A DNA stretch of 64,000 nt from contig OZ012689.1 in the NCBI GenBank assembly GCA_963942565.1, positions 22,330,971 through 22,394,970 on the forward strand, written 5' to 3'. Shown here piece after piece: positions 12,137-23,065 of this stretch. Below the pieces are notes generated by a model that saw nothing but the letters and a program-made list of their open reading frames with translations, made no database searches and was not told the origin of the DNA. The first letter of the stretch is position 1, and each line of letters starts with the position of its first letter. Position numbers and translations under genes: made by a program. The DNA is from Maea johnstoni (lineage: Eukaryota > Annelida > Polychaeta > Spionida > Magelonidae).

Positions 12137-12144
12137 TAAATATA
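12137..12144 (-). promoter_or_regulatory. TATA-like box upstream of HEXIM
   Basis: TATATTTA on the minus strand, 117 bp before the HEXIM start codon, inside a locally GC-richer stretch. Spacing suits a transcription start about 85-90 bp before the ATG. Inference only. Confidence 0.4.
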
Positions 12145-12381
12145 GCGAGCACTTACTCCATAAACCTCCGCGAGAAGTAAACCCTCTCGAAATCTGCACA
12201 CGAATTCAGCCGCTGTTTGAACACAAATCACAAAACTCTTATGCACTGCCTGTGCCAGAGCTAATATATCACCGGAATTCAGCATTGGTAAGAGTAAAAT
12301 ATCATGAAACGATTGAAATAATCGTCTTTGTTGATACTTGATCGGGGCGGAGGAAAATAGTTCTTAATGAAATGTACAGTA

Positions 12382-12391
12382 GTCACGTGAC
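12382..12391. promoter_or_regulatory. Palindromic E-box GTCACGTGAC
   Basis: A perfect 10-bp palindrome with a CACGTG core, the preferred site of USF/MITF/TFEB-type bHLH-Zip factors, about 360 bp before the HEXIM start. Confidence 0.5.
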
Positions 12392-12404
12392 CTAATTAAT
12401 ACAA

Positions 12405-12420
12405 CAGCGCCATCTAGCAA
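12405..12420 (-). promoter_or_regulatory. CTCF-like core motif
   Basis: The minus strand reads TTGCTAGATGGCGCTG. The stretch CTAGATGGCGCT fits the bilaterian CTCF core (SYAGRKGGCRSY) at every position. It lies next to the E-box in the HEXIM upstream flank. Occupancy cannot be inferred from sequence. Confidence 0.4.
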
Positions 12421-12461
12421 GCCATGCTTGACAGCAGCGCACCAAAACAACTTGGGGTACG

Positions 12462-12502
12462 CCCGCCAAAAGCCATGTGGGGGAAATTATACCCCGCCAA
12501 AA
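12462..12502 (-). promoter_or_regulatory. Two E2F-like sites in direct repeat
   Basis: CCCGCCAAAA occurs at 12462-12471 and again at 12493-12502 (minus strand TTTTGGCGGG), 31 bp apart. This resembles the E2F/DP consensus. About 450-480 bp upstream of the HEXIM start codon. Confidence 0.4.
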
Positions 12503-13598
12503 CTCAATCGCCAGGTCAGTAATGAGATTCGGGGCAGGTGAACAGATCTCATTCACAGTGAATTGTTTTCATTGTGCATTAATAGCAGAAAGCAAATTCG
12601 TGGAAATGTATTTTAATAGCAGATATTTCGACACAAGGGGTTCGACAAGCCCACGCAACCAACTTTTGGATTATATAAAACGTGTGCTAATTAGTAAAGT
12701 AAACAAAAGAAAATTGAGTACTAACTACTTAATATCTTCTCAAGCAATGAAGGCGAATATCACTGTCATGCTAAAAAAATATAGAAATCAAATTCAAAAA
12801 CACTAAATAAAATCATGCATGAATTCCGACAAATATTCCAAAAAGAAATATTGCTTTGTAGGATATCACATTCAACTTTCCTGTTAAAGGATATGAGTTC
12901 GAAATATAAAAAGAATAAAAGTTGAGGAACTTCAGGGCTACTACAGGCACAAATGGTCTAAAGACCCACATATCCCCAGTGATAGCATAAGGTCTATATT
13001 AAAGAGAGACAGCAACGCAATTGTATCTCAATATACGTTCAGGTTAAACCTGAGATGTACACACACACACACACACACACAGACAACCACATACACGAAT
13101 CTCACAACAAATATGGAGCGTGAAAAAGAGAAACTAGATTCCTGTATCATGTCAGTCAGCTGCCTCCTTTTGCTTCATATGCACAAAGGGAACACAATTA
13201 AAAGTTCATTGCTGACTTATTTTTAAGTTAAGTTGATCATATATCGGATTGTATTCAACACCTATGTAAGTCTCATACATGTGTCTATTTTGCTAAAAAA
13301 ACAAAACAACAAAAACAGTGGGCTGTTCATGTATTTATTTTTACACATGGTCGTTATTGCTTAAAATGTTTCCCATTTAATTTAGGATCACATGTAAATG
13401 TACGTTGACGAAAGGTGCGCTCAAAACTATAAACTTGGATAAGGTGAGAATGTCACTAGCATCTTCTAAGGCATTTTTTATTCATTTAATTTGTTTGCCT
13501 ATGTGTTTATATTATGTATGTATCCATCACAAACCACCCGGTCCCAATTTACCTGTGGTCTTAGCGTGCAGGCTTGGCTGTACTTTTCACAGGTGTTT
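12503..13598. other. Non-coding, nothing recognised
   Basis: Contains a short (CA)n run near 13060-13080 and no exon signature. Confidence 0.6.
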
Positions 13599-13600
13599 CA

Positions 13601-13750
13601 CGTGAGTACGATGGTGCAGCTGTGAACGGCAGAAAAAAATCCCCTATTTTTCTGGAAAATGACAGAATTGAAAATAAAAGAATTTCCAAAAAAGAAAAAA
13701 GCAAAAAAATATTGCTTTCAAACGTTCACATCTGTACCAGCGTACGTGAG
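13601..13750. mobile_element. Family E hairpin element, copy 1
   Basis: The left end CGTGAGTACGATGGTGCAG pairs imperfectly with the right end CTGTACCAGCGTACGTGAG across ~150 bp. A second member lies 0.5 kb away at 14114. Short, TIR-only foldback MITE. Confidence 0.65.
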
Positions 13751-14113
13751 TCATTGTTAAGTATTTCTTAAGTTGGCGATTCAGAGATTCACAACCCGTA
13801 ACCACGCACTGATGCAAATGGCACATTGACAAGATGTGGAGTCGTGTCTCTACACGCATGAAACCGTTTATGGTCTCGAGGCTCTTAGGGGATGCCATCT
13901 CGAGCGACATCTACCGCGCGTATTGGAAACTAATTCGCGGGATGCGTTCCGAGTGTAGACGCTCAGCATCACATTATTCATACCAACCGCATGATTCAGC
14001 TTCTTGCGGTATATAGATGGTATAACGTTTAGCTTCTCCCAAACCAAAAAATAAATAGATAATAAAATAAAAATAAAAATACTGAATTGAAAACAGTCGA
14101 CACCATACATTAT

Positions 14114-14206
14114 CGTACGATGGTGCAGGTGTGAAGGCCAAATTCCGTCGTTTTCCAGAAAAACTGCTGAATTTTTGCGTCTGTCGTTCACACCTGCACC
14201 ATCCTT
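14114..14206. mobile_element. Family E hairpin element, copy 2
   Basis: ACGATGGTGCAGGTGTGAA at the left and TTCACACCTGCACCAT at the right are exact inverted repeats separated by ~50 bp. Shares its end sequence with the copy at 13601. Confidence 0.7.
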
Positions 14207-14636
14207 TTATCGATATAGTTCACTAATTTGCATTGCATTTTTATAGAAATAGACAGGTGGGATTCACTGAAATATATGTATCGGCTTCAAAATATGTTTT
14301 ATGTAAAATTCCACTGGTTTGGTAAGTTGAATACCGATAACCGTCTTATGTAGGACCAGAGATATACATGTCTACTACTCCCAGGTAGGACTTACCTAAG
14401 TCCTTAAGCAGATTATTGTTTTAACGTTTTTAAGTTACAATTCCTGAGACAAAAGCAAATGATTAGGCTAGGCCACATTGCCTGAAATAATGAAGTTGGT
14501 CAACTTGAAGTTAAATTGCCCTTAAATGCAGTATCAAATGCCCAAAATAAGCAGAAAGATAGATAAAAAAAATTGCCTGGAAATAGGCCAGGCCAGTTTA
14601 TTGCAAACTTGTCTGCTAATGGGTATTTATCATTTC

Positions 14637-15132
14637 AATCAGAGGATTTGTTAAAAACTGCATCATTTTGTCTCAATAGGTTGTACGAACAACTTTTAAC
14701 TAGATCTAGTAACTGATTGTCATTTACGACATAAACTCGACTGGCTCGATTTTAGTTGTTGTTATTGATAAATAGTTTATTGTCCAATCCAGATAATAAT
14801 ACACACGTGTTAAAAATCCGGCCAGCCACTAAGGCCTATAATGGACCATATACAATCATAAATATACTTATAAATATTATCAAAACGACGTTCATCATAT
14901 ACATTGTACGATATATTATTTGGTCAATCATAAAAATCTTGTGTGTATATATAAGGAGTCACTTCTTTCATACACAATTTTCTGATACCCATCTAAAATC
15001 GAGCCAGCCGAGTTTATGTCGAATATGGAAACATGACTATTATGGTTTAATAACAATCATTTGCTAGACTTGTGACCACCTGTTGTACATCATATTGAGA
15101 CAAAATGATGCAGTTTTTAACAATTCCTCTGA
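14637..15132. repeat. Long inverted repeat I (arms ~115 bp)
   Basis: Arm 14637-14756 (landmarks AAAACTGCATCATTTTGTCT and CGACATAAACTCGACTGGCT) pairs in reverse complement with arm 14993-15132. Arms are imperfect. The left arm of inverted repeat II lies between these arms, so the two repeats interlock rather than nest. Confidence 0.8.
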
Positions 15133-15345
15133 TTAGTTGAGTGTTAGGATATTGTGTGTACATAAGAAGTGCAGTGACTTCTTATGTACAAGATACTATT
15201 TATAAGTACAGTTATGATCAGTTGTATTCGTTCCATTACAAGCCTTTGTGGCTGGCCGGATTTTTAACACTTGTGTATTGCACGTAATGGATTTCATTAT
15301 CTGGATTGGACAATGAACTGTCTATCAATGGCAACAACAGCAGTA
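14754..15345. repeat. Long inverted repeat II (arms ~100 bp)
   Basis: Arm 14754-14855 (landmarks TATTGTCCAATCCAGATAAT and AAAAATCCGGCCAGCCAC) pairs with arm 15236-15345. Between the arms is a separate perfect hairpin at about 15157-15190 (GTACATAAGAAGT ... ACTTCTTATGTAC). This looks like a foldback-type DNA element; no coding capacity. Confidence 0.8.
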
Positions 15346-15749
15346 ATTAACTAAGCTGCTGATGGCTTTTGTAACGAAATGGGCCACTAGCACAGCGGTG
15401 ATGGCAATTTAGCAATGTGCTAACAATCATTGTTAGGGCTTCGTATTCAATTTGGCAGAGAGGGAGGAGGGAGATAAGCCGTTGTTTTAGTCTGTTGAAG
15501 AGGATTACACCAATTCACTAACTAAAATCAGAGAGGTAGAGTTTCGCCTTAGAAAAAATAAAACACACTTTGGCGCTTGTAATGACAATCAAGCAAACAT
15601 GTACTCAGAGGTCTTCTTTATGATTGAAGTTAATCTCTGATCAGATTGCCAGGACAATATAACCATTTCTATTTTATGGTATAGAATCATGTCTTCGGTA
15701 ATTCCGGTTTCGAGTTTTAGCTTATTCCTATCTATTATGCCGTAACCAG

Positions 15750-16436
15750 TTAATGCTCAAGAGTTTGAAATTGTCGTCTGGATCCCCGGGGGGGTCACTT
15801 GGGTATTTAGGGGGGTGCATACGTTCGTTATCAAAATTAAAAAATACCCCTCAAGCACTGATTTCTGGTCAAAAAAGCACCCTCATTTTAATAAAACGCT
15901 GATTTTTTCCACTAAATAAACACCCCTTCTTTTGTCAAAACGCTGACATTGGATGAACGGGAACACGTATTTTAACTTAAGATTTTATAATCCTCTGCTT
16001 GTTTAGCGGCAGCAAGTGGCGGCAGCAAACTCGGATGTCCAGTCACTTCAGGAGTCACTCGGCGTCAGAGCCGCGTATATTTCGTGGATTGTAAGGGGAT
16101 TTTGACCCCCATACTTCGTACCTGAGTACAAAAAAGTACCCTTCTTTTACAAAATCGCGGACATGCGGAGGTCTTAAAAAAATACCCCTTCTTCCGCGAA
16201 ATACGTAACGCAGGTGCGACCCCCCTCTGTACCTGAGTGCCCCCGCCGGGTCTGGATCTTCAATACTTTTGACAATAACTTTGGAATTAAGAAAAACTCA
16301 TAATACATTTGAAGGAGAATTGCTGGTAGTGTTCCGCTTTACAGTTCTCCTTCGAATCTTTCCAAAAAAAAGCTTTCGTCTATAAGATTTCGATGAAATT
16401 GTCAGCTGCTTTTGTCCGCTGTAATGAGTGGGTTAA
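15750..16436 (+). mobile_element. Family B TTAA MITE, copy 2, split by an insertion
   Basis: Left end TTAATGCTCAAGAGTTTGAAA, right end ATGAGTGGGTTAA. Subtracting the nested element and one duplicated target copy leaves ~213 bp, the family's normal length. The interior (TTGACAATAACTTTGGAATT) matches the copy at 47836. Confidence 0.8.
15785..16250. mobile_element. 466-bp element nested in family B, 8-bp target duplication
   Basis: Ends are CCCGGGGGGGTCACTTGGG and, inverted, CCCGGCGGGGGCACTCAGG. An 8-bp direct repeat TCTGGATC flanks it at 15777-15784 and 16251-16258. The interior is partly palindromic, with repeated AATACCCC words. No open frame. An 8-bp duplication fits hAT-, P- or Merlin-type chemistry; not assigned. 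Confidence 0.85.
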
Positions 16437-17200
16437 AGAGACCATGCTTATCAATAGTAAGAGACATTTGTAAACTACTACATGTAGCTCCATATCTATG
16501 GTATCGCAATTTTAATAGTTTTCTTGTCTTTCATATACCACAGGTTCGTAAACATTATGCGGTTTTTAATCAAACATAGTGTTTTAAATCAGGTACAAAC
16601 AATATGCACACGTCTATAATTGTAGAGAACTTAACCATGCCCATGTTCGTGTCGAGAAGCCAACGGAAAAAAAATGAAATCAACCTCAATACTATCATGC
16701 TTCAACAGTTTTGCTAGGGTAAGAAGGGGAGAAGGGTACGAATTTGAAATACTTATTAAGGCAAAAGAGGATCTTCCATAGTCAAATATACAATTACAAT
16801 GAAAATTCGATTAACAAAATAATCATTTTTTTCAGTACCCAGTTATCATTCATGACAGGATATGGTCACACAGAACTTTTTAAAGTCACTTGTTACAACT
16901 TTCAACCCTCAAGAGCATGCTAAAACTCCTATATTAAGCTGCACGCCAGAGTATCGTATACTTCCTAAACTAAATATACCACTTTCTTGTAGCCATTTCC
17001 ATGAAAACCGCTTTTATACTCAATTTTCTGCTGCAACTAAGTGGAAATCTGTATGGCTGTCACATCTAGCGTCAACACTCCATCCTACACTGCTACTAGC
17101 TGGCTGCATTTGACCCATATAGATAAGGACCTGCACGCCAGTGCCGGTCAGGTGGGTAGCGTTCTCTAGGGAGTGCGAATGACAGGAAGCATTGCTGTAT
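16437..17200. other. Non-coding, nothing recognised
   Basis: An open frame at 16862-17113 (83 codons) has no recognisable domain, splice context or start context and is not called a gene. Confidence 0.55.
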
Positions 17201-17205
17201 CACAG

Positions 17206-17277
17206 TGTGGCCACACTCCCAACCGTCCGGGCCACCACGGTACCGTGGTGGCCAAGACGGTTGGTAGTGTGGCCATA
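17206..17277. repeat. Near-perfect ~70-bp palindrome
   Basis: Two ~35-bp arms meet at CCACCACGGTACCGTGGTGG with no loop. Outer landmarks are GTGGCCACACTCCCAACCGT and, inverted, GGCCACACTACCAACCGTC. Only a few mismatches. GC-rich against an AT-rich background and able to extrude a cruciform. Confidence 0.9.
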
Positions 17278-17862
17278 TCCTGTAATGAGTAGTTTGGAAA
17301 TTAGTTAGATGATTTGCTGTATCCCCGCGTATTCGACTTATCCATTATCTTGCCAGATACAGGTGACCTTCTTGCACTCGCAGAGGAGGTCACTTAGTGC
17401 CTCACTTTTCCTTTTAAAGAACATTAACTTAGACTTAGCTGTGTGTATTATTCCTCATTTCCATGGGGGCTGTACATATATCTTGAGAGATGGCAATACT
17501 TAAACATAAATTGCAAGGATATTGTCTCTCAGATGAGATATACTTTCATTCAATAATTTTATCTTGGATATAATAGGAGTAATGGAGGGAAACACCTGCT
17601 AATCTCCTAATTCTTGTCATTGGTGCTATTAAATGCAAGATTATCCGAGTTGGGCAGAGAGCTAAGCGTTACAGGTTACATTCACGTCTATTAGCATTAT
17701 GTGCGTTTCGAATGACAAAGGACCTTTCCAGACCTGCCTTCATGCGAATTTGTGTAAGATTCTCAGATATTTTATTCTTCTGAGTGATACCTTACATGAG
17801 CAACCACATGTATATTTTGATCCAAGGTGATACCTTAGATCAGAGAAATACATCCCAGCTTA

Positions 17863-18085
17863 GATGAATAAAAACAAGTGAATATGAAACCAGCCGGTCA
17901 ACCTGAGCAAGTTGACTGTCTCGCATAGCCCAAAAGTCGCGTTCCGCACATGTTGTTGCGCAAGTTTCTCTGTGATATAAACGATACAAGAGCACTCATT
18001 GGTCTTGGTCTCCTAGTGACGTCACACTTAGGCAAGATTCGAGACCCCTGGGATAGCCAGGTCTTCACTGTAGCGCATATTAGGA
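17863..18085 (-). mobile_element. Family D MITE, copy 2 (reverse, one end missing)
   Basis: Starts with the family end GATGAATAAAAACAAGTG and GAAACCAGCCGGTCAACCTG. Continues through CATTGGTCTTGGTCTCCTAG and AAGATTCGAGACCCCTGGG, the reverse of copy 1's interior. The far terminal repeat is not seen. Confidence 0.65.
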
Positions 18086-18728
18086 CTACATCTCAGGCCA
18101 CTGGTTCTAACTCTAGCGTATCTAATGTCAGCCACGCGAAATTTCAGTTCCTGATACTATTTCCTGAGTGGATATTTTTGGCATAGTATGCAGCTTGCTC
18201 TGACAGCCAGCATTGCCGTTAACCTAGTTATGATAATTGATAAAACAACAATGTGTGCCAGATGCGAGATATTCACCCCATTATCAAATAGACTGATTGG
18301 TAGTCTAATCAGCAAAGAACGTGTGACCCATAAGTCACCTAGACTAGCTCCTAGTCTTCTACGACCAGTGAGCCGGTCTTCATCTATTTACTAGAACAAG
18401 CACTGTTTGCTGATGGTGATGCTATTTCCACTACTGCTGAAAATATTTTGCGAAAAAATCCATTAAATAATATTTTGACTTATTATTATTATTATTATAA
18501 TTATTATTATTATCATTATTATTATATTATTATTATTATTACTTCTACTACTACATGTATCGTATCGGTATTGGCACTACCTATTTAAATATAAGAAGCT
18601 TTCTATTAAAAATCTGTACCTAAAATCATCACTCTAATGTCTGAATAGAGATGGGCTAATTCCTTTAGATGATTAGCCATTTTTTTGGTATACAAATCTT
18701 ACATAGATAGACCTTAGAAGACCAACAC
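18086..18728. other. Non-coding with a (TTA)n tract
   Basis: A (TTA)n microsatellite occupies about 18480-18541. Nothing else recognised. Confidence 0.6.
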
Positions 18729-18915
18729 ATGGAATGGAAACCAGCCGGTCAACCTGAACATGCTAGCCTCAACCAGTGTCAATTAATAGTCGCTAATAGG
18801 TGCTCTGGGCACCCCCAGCAGGTGGTGGAGATAAGGTTTCTCTGTAATGTAATCGATGCGGGAGCCCTGATTGGTCCTTGTTCCCACGTGACCTCGTGCT
18901 GCTGCCTTATCTGCT
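18729..18915 (-). mobile_element. Family D fragment, copy 3
   Basis: Shares GAAACCAGCCGGTCAACCTG and the TCTCTGTAATGTAATCGATG block with the copy at 17863; diverged. Confidence 0.55.
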
Positions 18916-19084
18916 AGTCCTGGCATGAGGCTAGCATGTAACTATAGGGCATATAGTAATTGGTCTCTCGTTACATATCCATTCTTTTCTTAATCCAAGG
19001 ATAGACACATGATTTTGTCGCCACAAGGAACTTGCCCAAGGACCCCTTACAGAGCCCTGGACACACCTAATCCCGCCGAATCCA

Positions 19085-19195
19085 GTGCAAGTGTGATGTG
19101 ATGGACACTAGGAGACAGAGTCCGATGAGGGCTCTCTTATCATTTACATTACAGTGTAAGTTGCACACCAGCATGCGCAGTACGCACCTCCTGAG
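19085..19195 (+). mobile_element. Family D fragment, copy 4
   Basis: Contains ACTAGGAGACAGAGTCCGAT, GAGGGCTCTCTTATCATTTA and AGCATGCGCAGTACGC, matching copy 1 in forward orientation. Confidence 0.6.
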
Positions 19196-19545
19196 CAGTT
19201 CTTGTCAACATCCAGGCTATGAGTTGTTTCCAGGCTGTTAAGCGAGACCTGCTGGTTGCATATCCTGTGATCTACATTTGTGAAAAAATTTACATCACCA
19301 TACAGATTTGAAATGTTAGCAGACAGTCCAGGCACTGAATTGAAATCACTGCCAGAGGGAGTAAAGCACAATACCATATACTTCAAGACATATTTGTAAT
19401 AGTTGTAATGGTATGTTCCAAGACTGATAGATGCACAGATGGTAGTGTGAACTGAGTTTCTCTTTTCTGCCTTGCCAAGCTCAGTGAGTTCTATGAAAAT
19501 AACCTTATAGTCAGCTGATAAGATCTTCATTACAGCTCTGCAGGA
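19196..19545 (-). other. Possible unidentified exon (weak)
   Basis: An open frame of about 113 codons on the minus strand lies outside the family D repeat. It is bounded by a CAG at its upstream edge and GAG|GTGCGT at its downstream edge, which could be splice sites. The peptide includes HTTICASISLGTYHYNYYK and VDHRICNQQVSLNSLE, with several cysteines as in a secreted domain. I do not recognise it, and no neighbouring exon was found. Chance or a pseudogene fragment is as likely. Confidence 0.2.
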
Positions 19546-20660
19546 CAGGATTTACACTCCAGTCACTACAGTTAACCAACCAGATTGCAGTACTGTCAAT
19601 GGCCTTGGATGGAACCATATGACCCTGCCAGGAGTCAGTGAGCCATTTTGACCCCCAAATATCAGATTTTCGGCAAAATGACACCAAGTTATATTTTGTA
19701 CAATTTTCTGTATTTTTTTTTAATTTAAGGAATTACAGGTATTTCATGTTTCACTCATACAAGACAGCAGGTACCTTAAATGATGTAAATAAGCAGACCT
19801 TGTTGCACTATTGCAATGAATAGGGTTGGTATGATTATTTTTGTATTTTGGGTAATTGACTTTTCACAACCCAAATTTCATAAATCCTCAGTTTTTACCC
19901 GTTTTCAAATCCTGGGTAAGGCACTACCATATGGTCCTTCCTAGGTCTGTTGGTTCCATACTTACACAAAGCCCTAAATCCACCTGGTGAGATAAATGTA
20001 AACTAACTTGACCAGGGCAGAAGAAACTGGTTTCTTCCATGGAAAAATGCCTCTCGGAAGAAACTGCCAACCCTGCATTAAGCTATGTACATGGGTGTGA
20101 TTGTTATCTAAGTATCTTGCAGTGGCTTTGATACGTGACAAGTTCATGATTATTTCATTACTCTTTTTTTTGGATAAACAGCTTCGAAGTAATGATGCCA
20201 AAGGACCAGTTTGGCAATAACTTTACAAGAACTTCAAATACTGTGCACATGTATTCATAGTCTTTTAAGATCAGGCAGGCTTGGTAGTGTTATCTGTGTT
20301 GGCAGTCTGGCCCCACTGAAAATTGTTCAACGCTATATGTGACAGCCTAGAATCTAGGCTATACCCTGACAGTCTAGCCTGCAGGGTTACAGCACATCCA
20401 CAATGCATGACAAGTGGGTAGGGTCAACTGCTGCGTGAACTGGAGTGACATGTGAACTATGATGTAATGCAATTGTTTTATTAGTTGGTCAAACTCTGCA
20501 TGCTGTTGTACAGGATATCATGTTATAATGCGTTACATAATGGCTTATATTTCCATACAGTTTATCTTGAATATCAGTGATGTACTAGCAGTGGTCTGTA
20601 ATCAACTCAGCACTGGAATGCATGTCACATACAGATGGTGACACTTATTCGATTTTTAGT
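19546..20660. other. Non-coding, nothing recognised
   Basis: No exon signature. A small palindrome AGCCTAGAATCTAGGCT lies at about 20345. Confidence 0.55.
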
Positions 20661-20663
20661 ATT

Positions 20664-20872
20664 TTAACCCTTCAAATCCGGAGGCCACTTTCGTTCAAAG
20701 CAAAATAATGCAAAGATGTTCGAATGCCATTTAAACCCTGTCATGTTGGTATTCATTAGAAAGCTCTCACTGAGTAGTCAGATGAGTACCCATATGCCAA
20801 GGTTCCAGTCATTTTCAGGTTTTTGCATCATTTTCCATTGGCAATATTAGCCACCACCAGCATAAGGGTTAA
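20664..20872 (+). mobile_element. Family A MITE, copy 4
   Basis: TTAACCCTTCAAATCCGGAGG at the left; CAGCATAAGGGTTAA at the right. Full length with TTAA at both ends. Confidence 0.88.
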
Positions 20873-20887
20873 CTTCAGAGTGAACCT

Positions 20888-21116
20888 AGACCCATCCAAG
20901 CCTGCATTGAACAAAAATATTTTGGCAATATCTTTCTAACAAATGCAATTTCCAGAAATAAATTTGAAGGAGAAAATTTGATCAGAAAGTTACTAACAAA
21001 CCTCCTTCAAATAATATTCATCAATAATCCAATTTATGGTTAATTCTATTCATTTTCTAAAGTATCATATATCCTGATGACACTTGACGAGAAGAATATT
21101 ATGCATGAATGGGTAA
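20888..21116 (+). mobile_element. Family B-related element, copy 3
   Basis: The left end CCCATCCAAGCCTGC and right end GCATGAATGGGTAA are inverted. The interior (TTTGAAGGAGAAAATTTGAT, CCTCCTTCAAATAA) matches the copy at 34224. It directly abuts family A copy 4. Confidence 0.65.
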
Positions 21117-21417
21117 AGTTCAATTTTTGGGATATCATGCAAAAACTCTGTCAATTGCCATTTACTTGATTGCAGCCATGGTGATGTTTATTCTCAGTGA
21201 TAAAAACAAATGATTGAAAATTTACTATATTATTAATTTCACATCTGCACATCCAATTTCAGTAATATGATATATTAAACTTCCATTTAGATGATTTGTA
21301 TATAATTTATCCCATTCATGTTTACATATTCTTATTGACAAATATCATCAGGATCTATGATATTTCTAGAAAATTAAACATGAATTCACTGTATTAGTGA
21401 AATGTTGATTAACATTC

Positions 21418-21550
21418 AGGAGCAGATCCAGCCCTAAATTTGACTGGTGCCAAAAGTGAAAATGTCCACTGAACACCGTAGGTGCTCGGCGCTAGCGGCC
21501 GGGGGTCTGCTGAAGGCCCCCAGAAGCCAAAGGGTTATTTATGCTCTGAG
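21418..21550 (-). mobile_element. DNA-transposon end fragment
   Basis: AGGAGCAGATCCAG followed by GGCCGGGGGTCTGCTGAAGG resembles the common GGGGCGGATCCAGG ... GGGGGTC end found in many animal DNA elements. A similar start (GGGGCGGATACAGGGATTT) is at 2440. Fragmentary. Confidence 0.4.
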
Positions 21551-22268
21551 ATGCATTATCAGCCATTCCTGGCACTTAAAATCATGAATTTTATGGACTT
21601 ACTTTTCAAGAAATTTCATCTTAATTCTAGTATTTCTCACCATATACTGAACCAATCGTTGCTACTTATTTTTGCAATGGATTTCATAATACTAATTTAT
21701 GGGTAAAATATTTCTTTATTTCTGAAACTGTAATGATTGCTTACATATTACACTTCACATTCACTATCCCCACAGGGCGGGGTAGTGAATACCTCCAAAT
21801 TCTCCTTAACAGATATCCCATGTACATGTTTTTGACGTGCCCAATCGTCCAGGGGACAAACAAGTAGAGTAGATCTTATCAGTGTGCAAATCAACACAAT
21901 AAAACTTTATTTTCAAATTAATTTTTCAATTTTTGAATGCCCAAAATATGGTTCACAAAATGTGCACTATGCGAAAGGTGAGAACACTATCCCTGTCCCC
22001 TACCGGGGTTTCAATTAACTGATGCATTTACCTGGTTAATCCTTAGTACACTCCATCCAAAACTGGCAAAAGAGCGCCGGACTACCAGTATATGTTGACC
22101 ACTATAATCTACCTTTAGTGTTACAATACTACCTACTAGTTTATGATTTCCTAAAAATCTGCTGCTTAAATAATTATACTTCTATATCAAGTTATCTTCC
22201 AAAGAGATGACTTCAACGAGGGTTGCTTACCAACGCTCATTGCGGCGAGTGTACTTACGCTGCCGTGA
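21551..22268. other. Non-coding, nothing recognised
   Basis: AT-rich, no exon or repeat family seen. Confidence 0.55.
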
Positions 22269-22640
22269 ATGATAACTAGTTATCTGACTTATCTCCACAC
22301 CGACTTATCTCTATCTCCCCATGCCAATTTCTGCCGTCCTTATCAATATTCCCCATGGAGACTTTCGATAATTGTGTCAGACAGCCGGCCGTCGGCGACA
22401 ACGACCGGCTTCCTCTTCCTAAATCCACCTGTCCCATGGGAGGGGGGTTTAAGGAAATCTATTCGGGGCATGATGCCCTCTAACTGCCTGTCTAAACTGG
22501 TGGTGTGAACAGGCAGGCATCAGCTCGCGGATTTGACCGGTGCCAAACATCCAGTTTTTGAACTGAGCGGTGACTTGCCACCGGAACCACCAACGTGGAT
22601 CCGCCGGTGACATTCTCCTTCATATATTTCATCTCATTCC
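22269..22640. other. GC-rich, palindrome-rich unique segment
   Basis: A local rise in GC with a short palindromic block GCCGGCCGTCGGC at about 22385 and CCATGGGAGGGGGG. No convincing exon in six frames. Candidate regulatory element or ancient repeat end. Confidence 0.35.
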
Positions 22641-23065
22641 CTGATAAGAGAAATAAAGTCAAGCCTTTAAACACACCTGGTGTGGTTTGCATGGGCCTTC
22701 TTATAGCTTGACTAGCCAAGTCCCAAACCCACAAGTGACCCAGAAATAACGAAGTAGGGAAAACCATTACTCAACAACAAAACCAAGATCTTTTTTCAAT
22801 AATCATTTATTTCATCATGACAGAAACAAGGTAGCATTTAATCACATAGGTGAGTGAGACAGTGGTGTCTCTTTACAGCTAGTCTTGCTACCTTCATCAT
22901 CATCACCTGTCTGGTGCGCTCAATTAAAACAGTTCAAACAAAGTACTTCCTAGCTTGGCCTACGGTCCTTGCCTGTCCCTTACCCTACCCGGGGGAAGCT
23001 ATGGTCATCTCAGCACACACTATACGGTATACAGCAGAAGGTCATGTGGATATTGATAATTAGCT

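Noticed and set aside
16862-17113. 83-codon plus-strand frame
   Set aside because: No recognisable features; length within chance for this composition.
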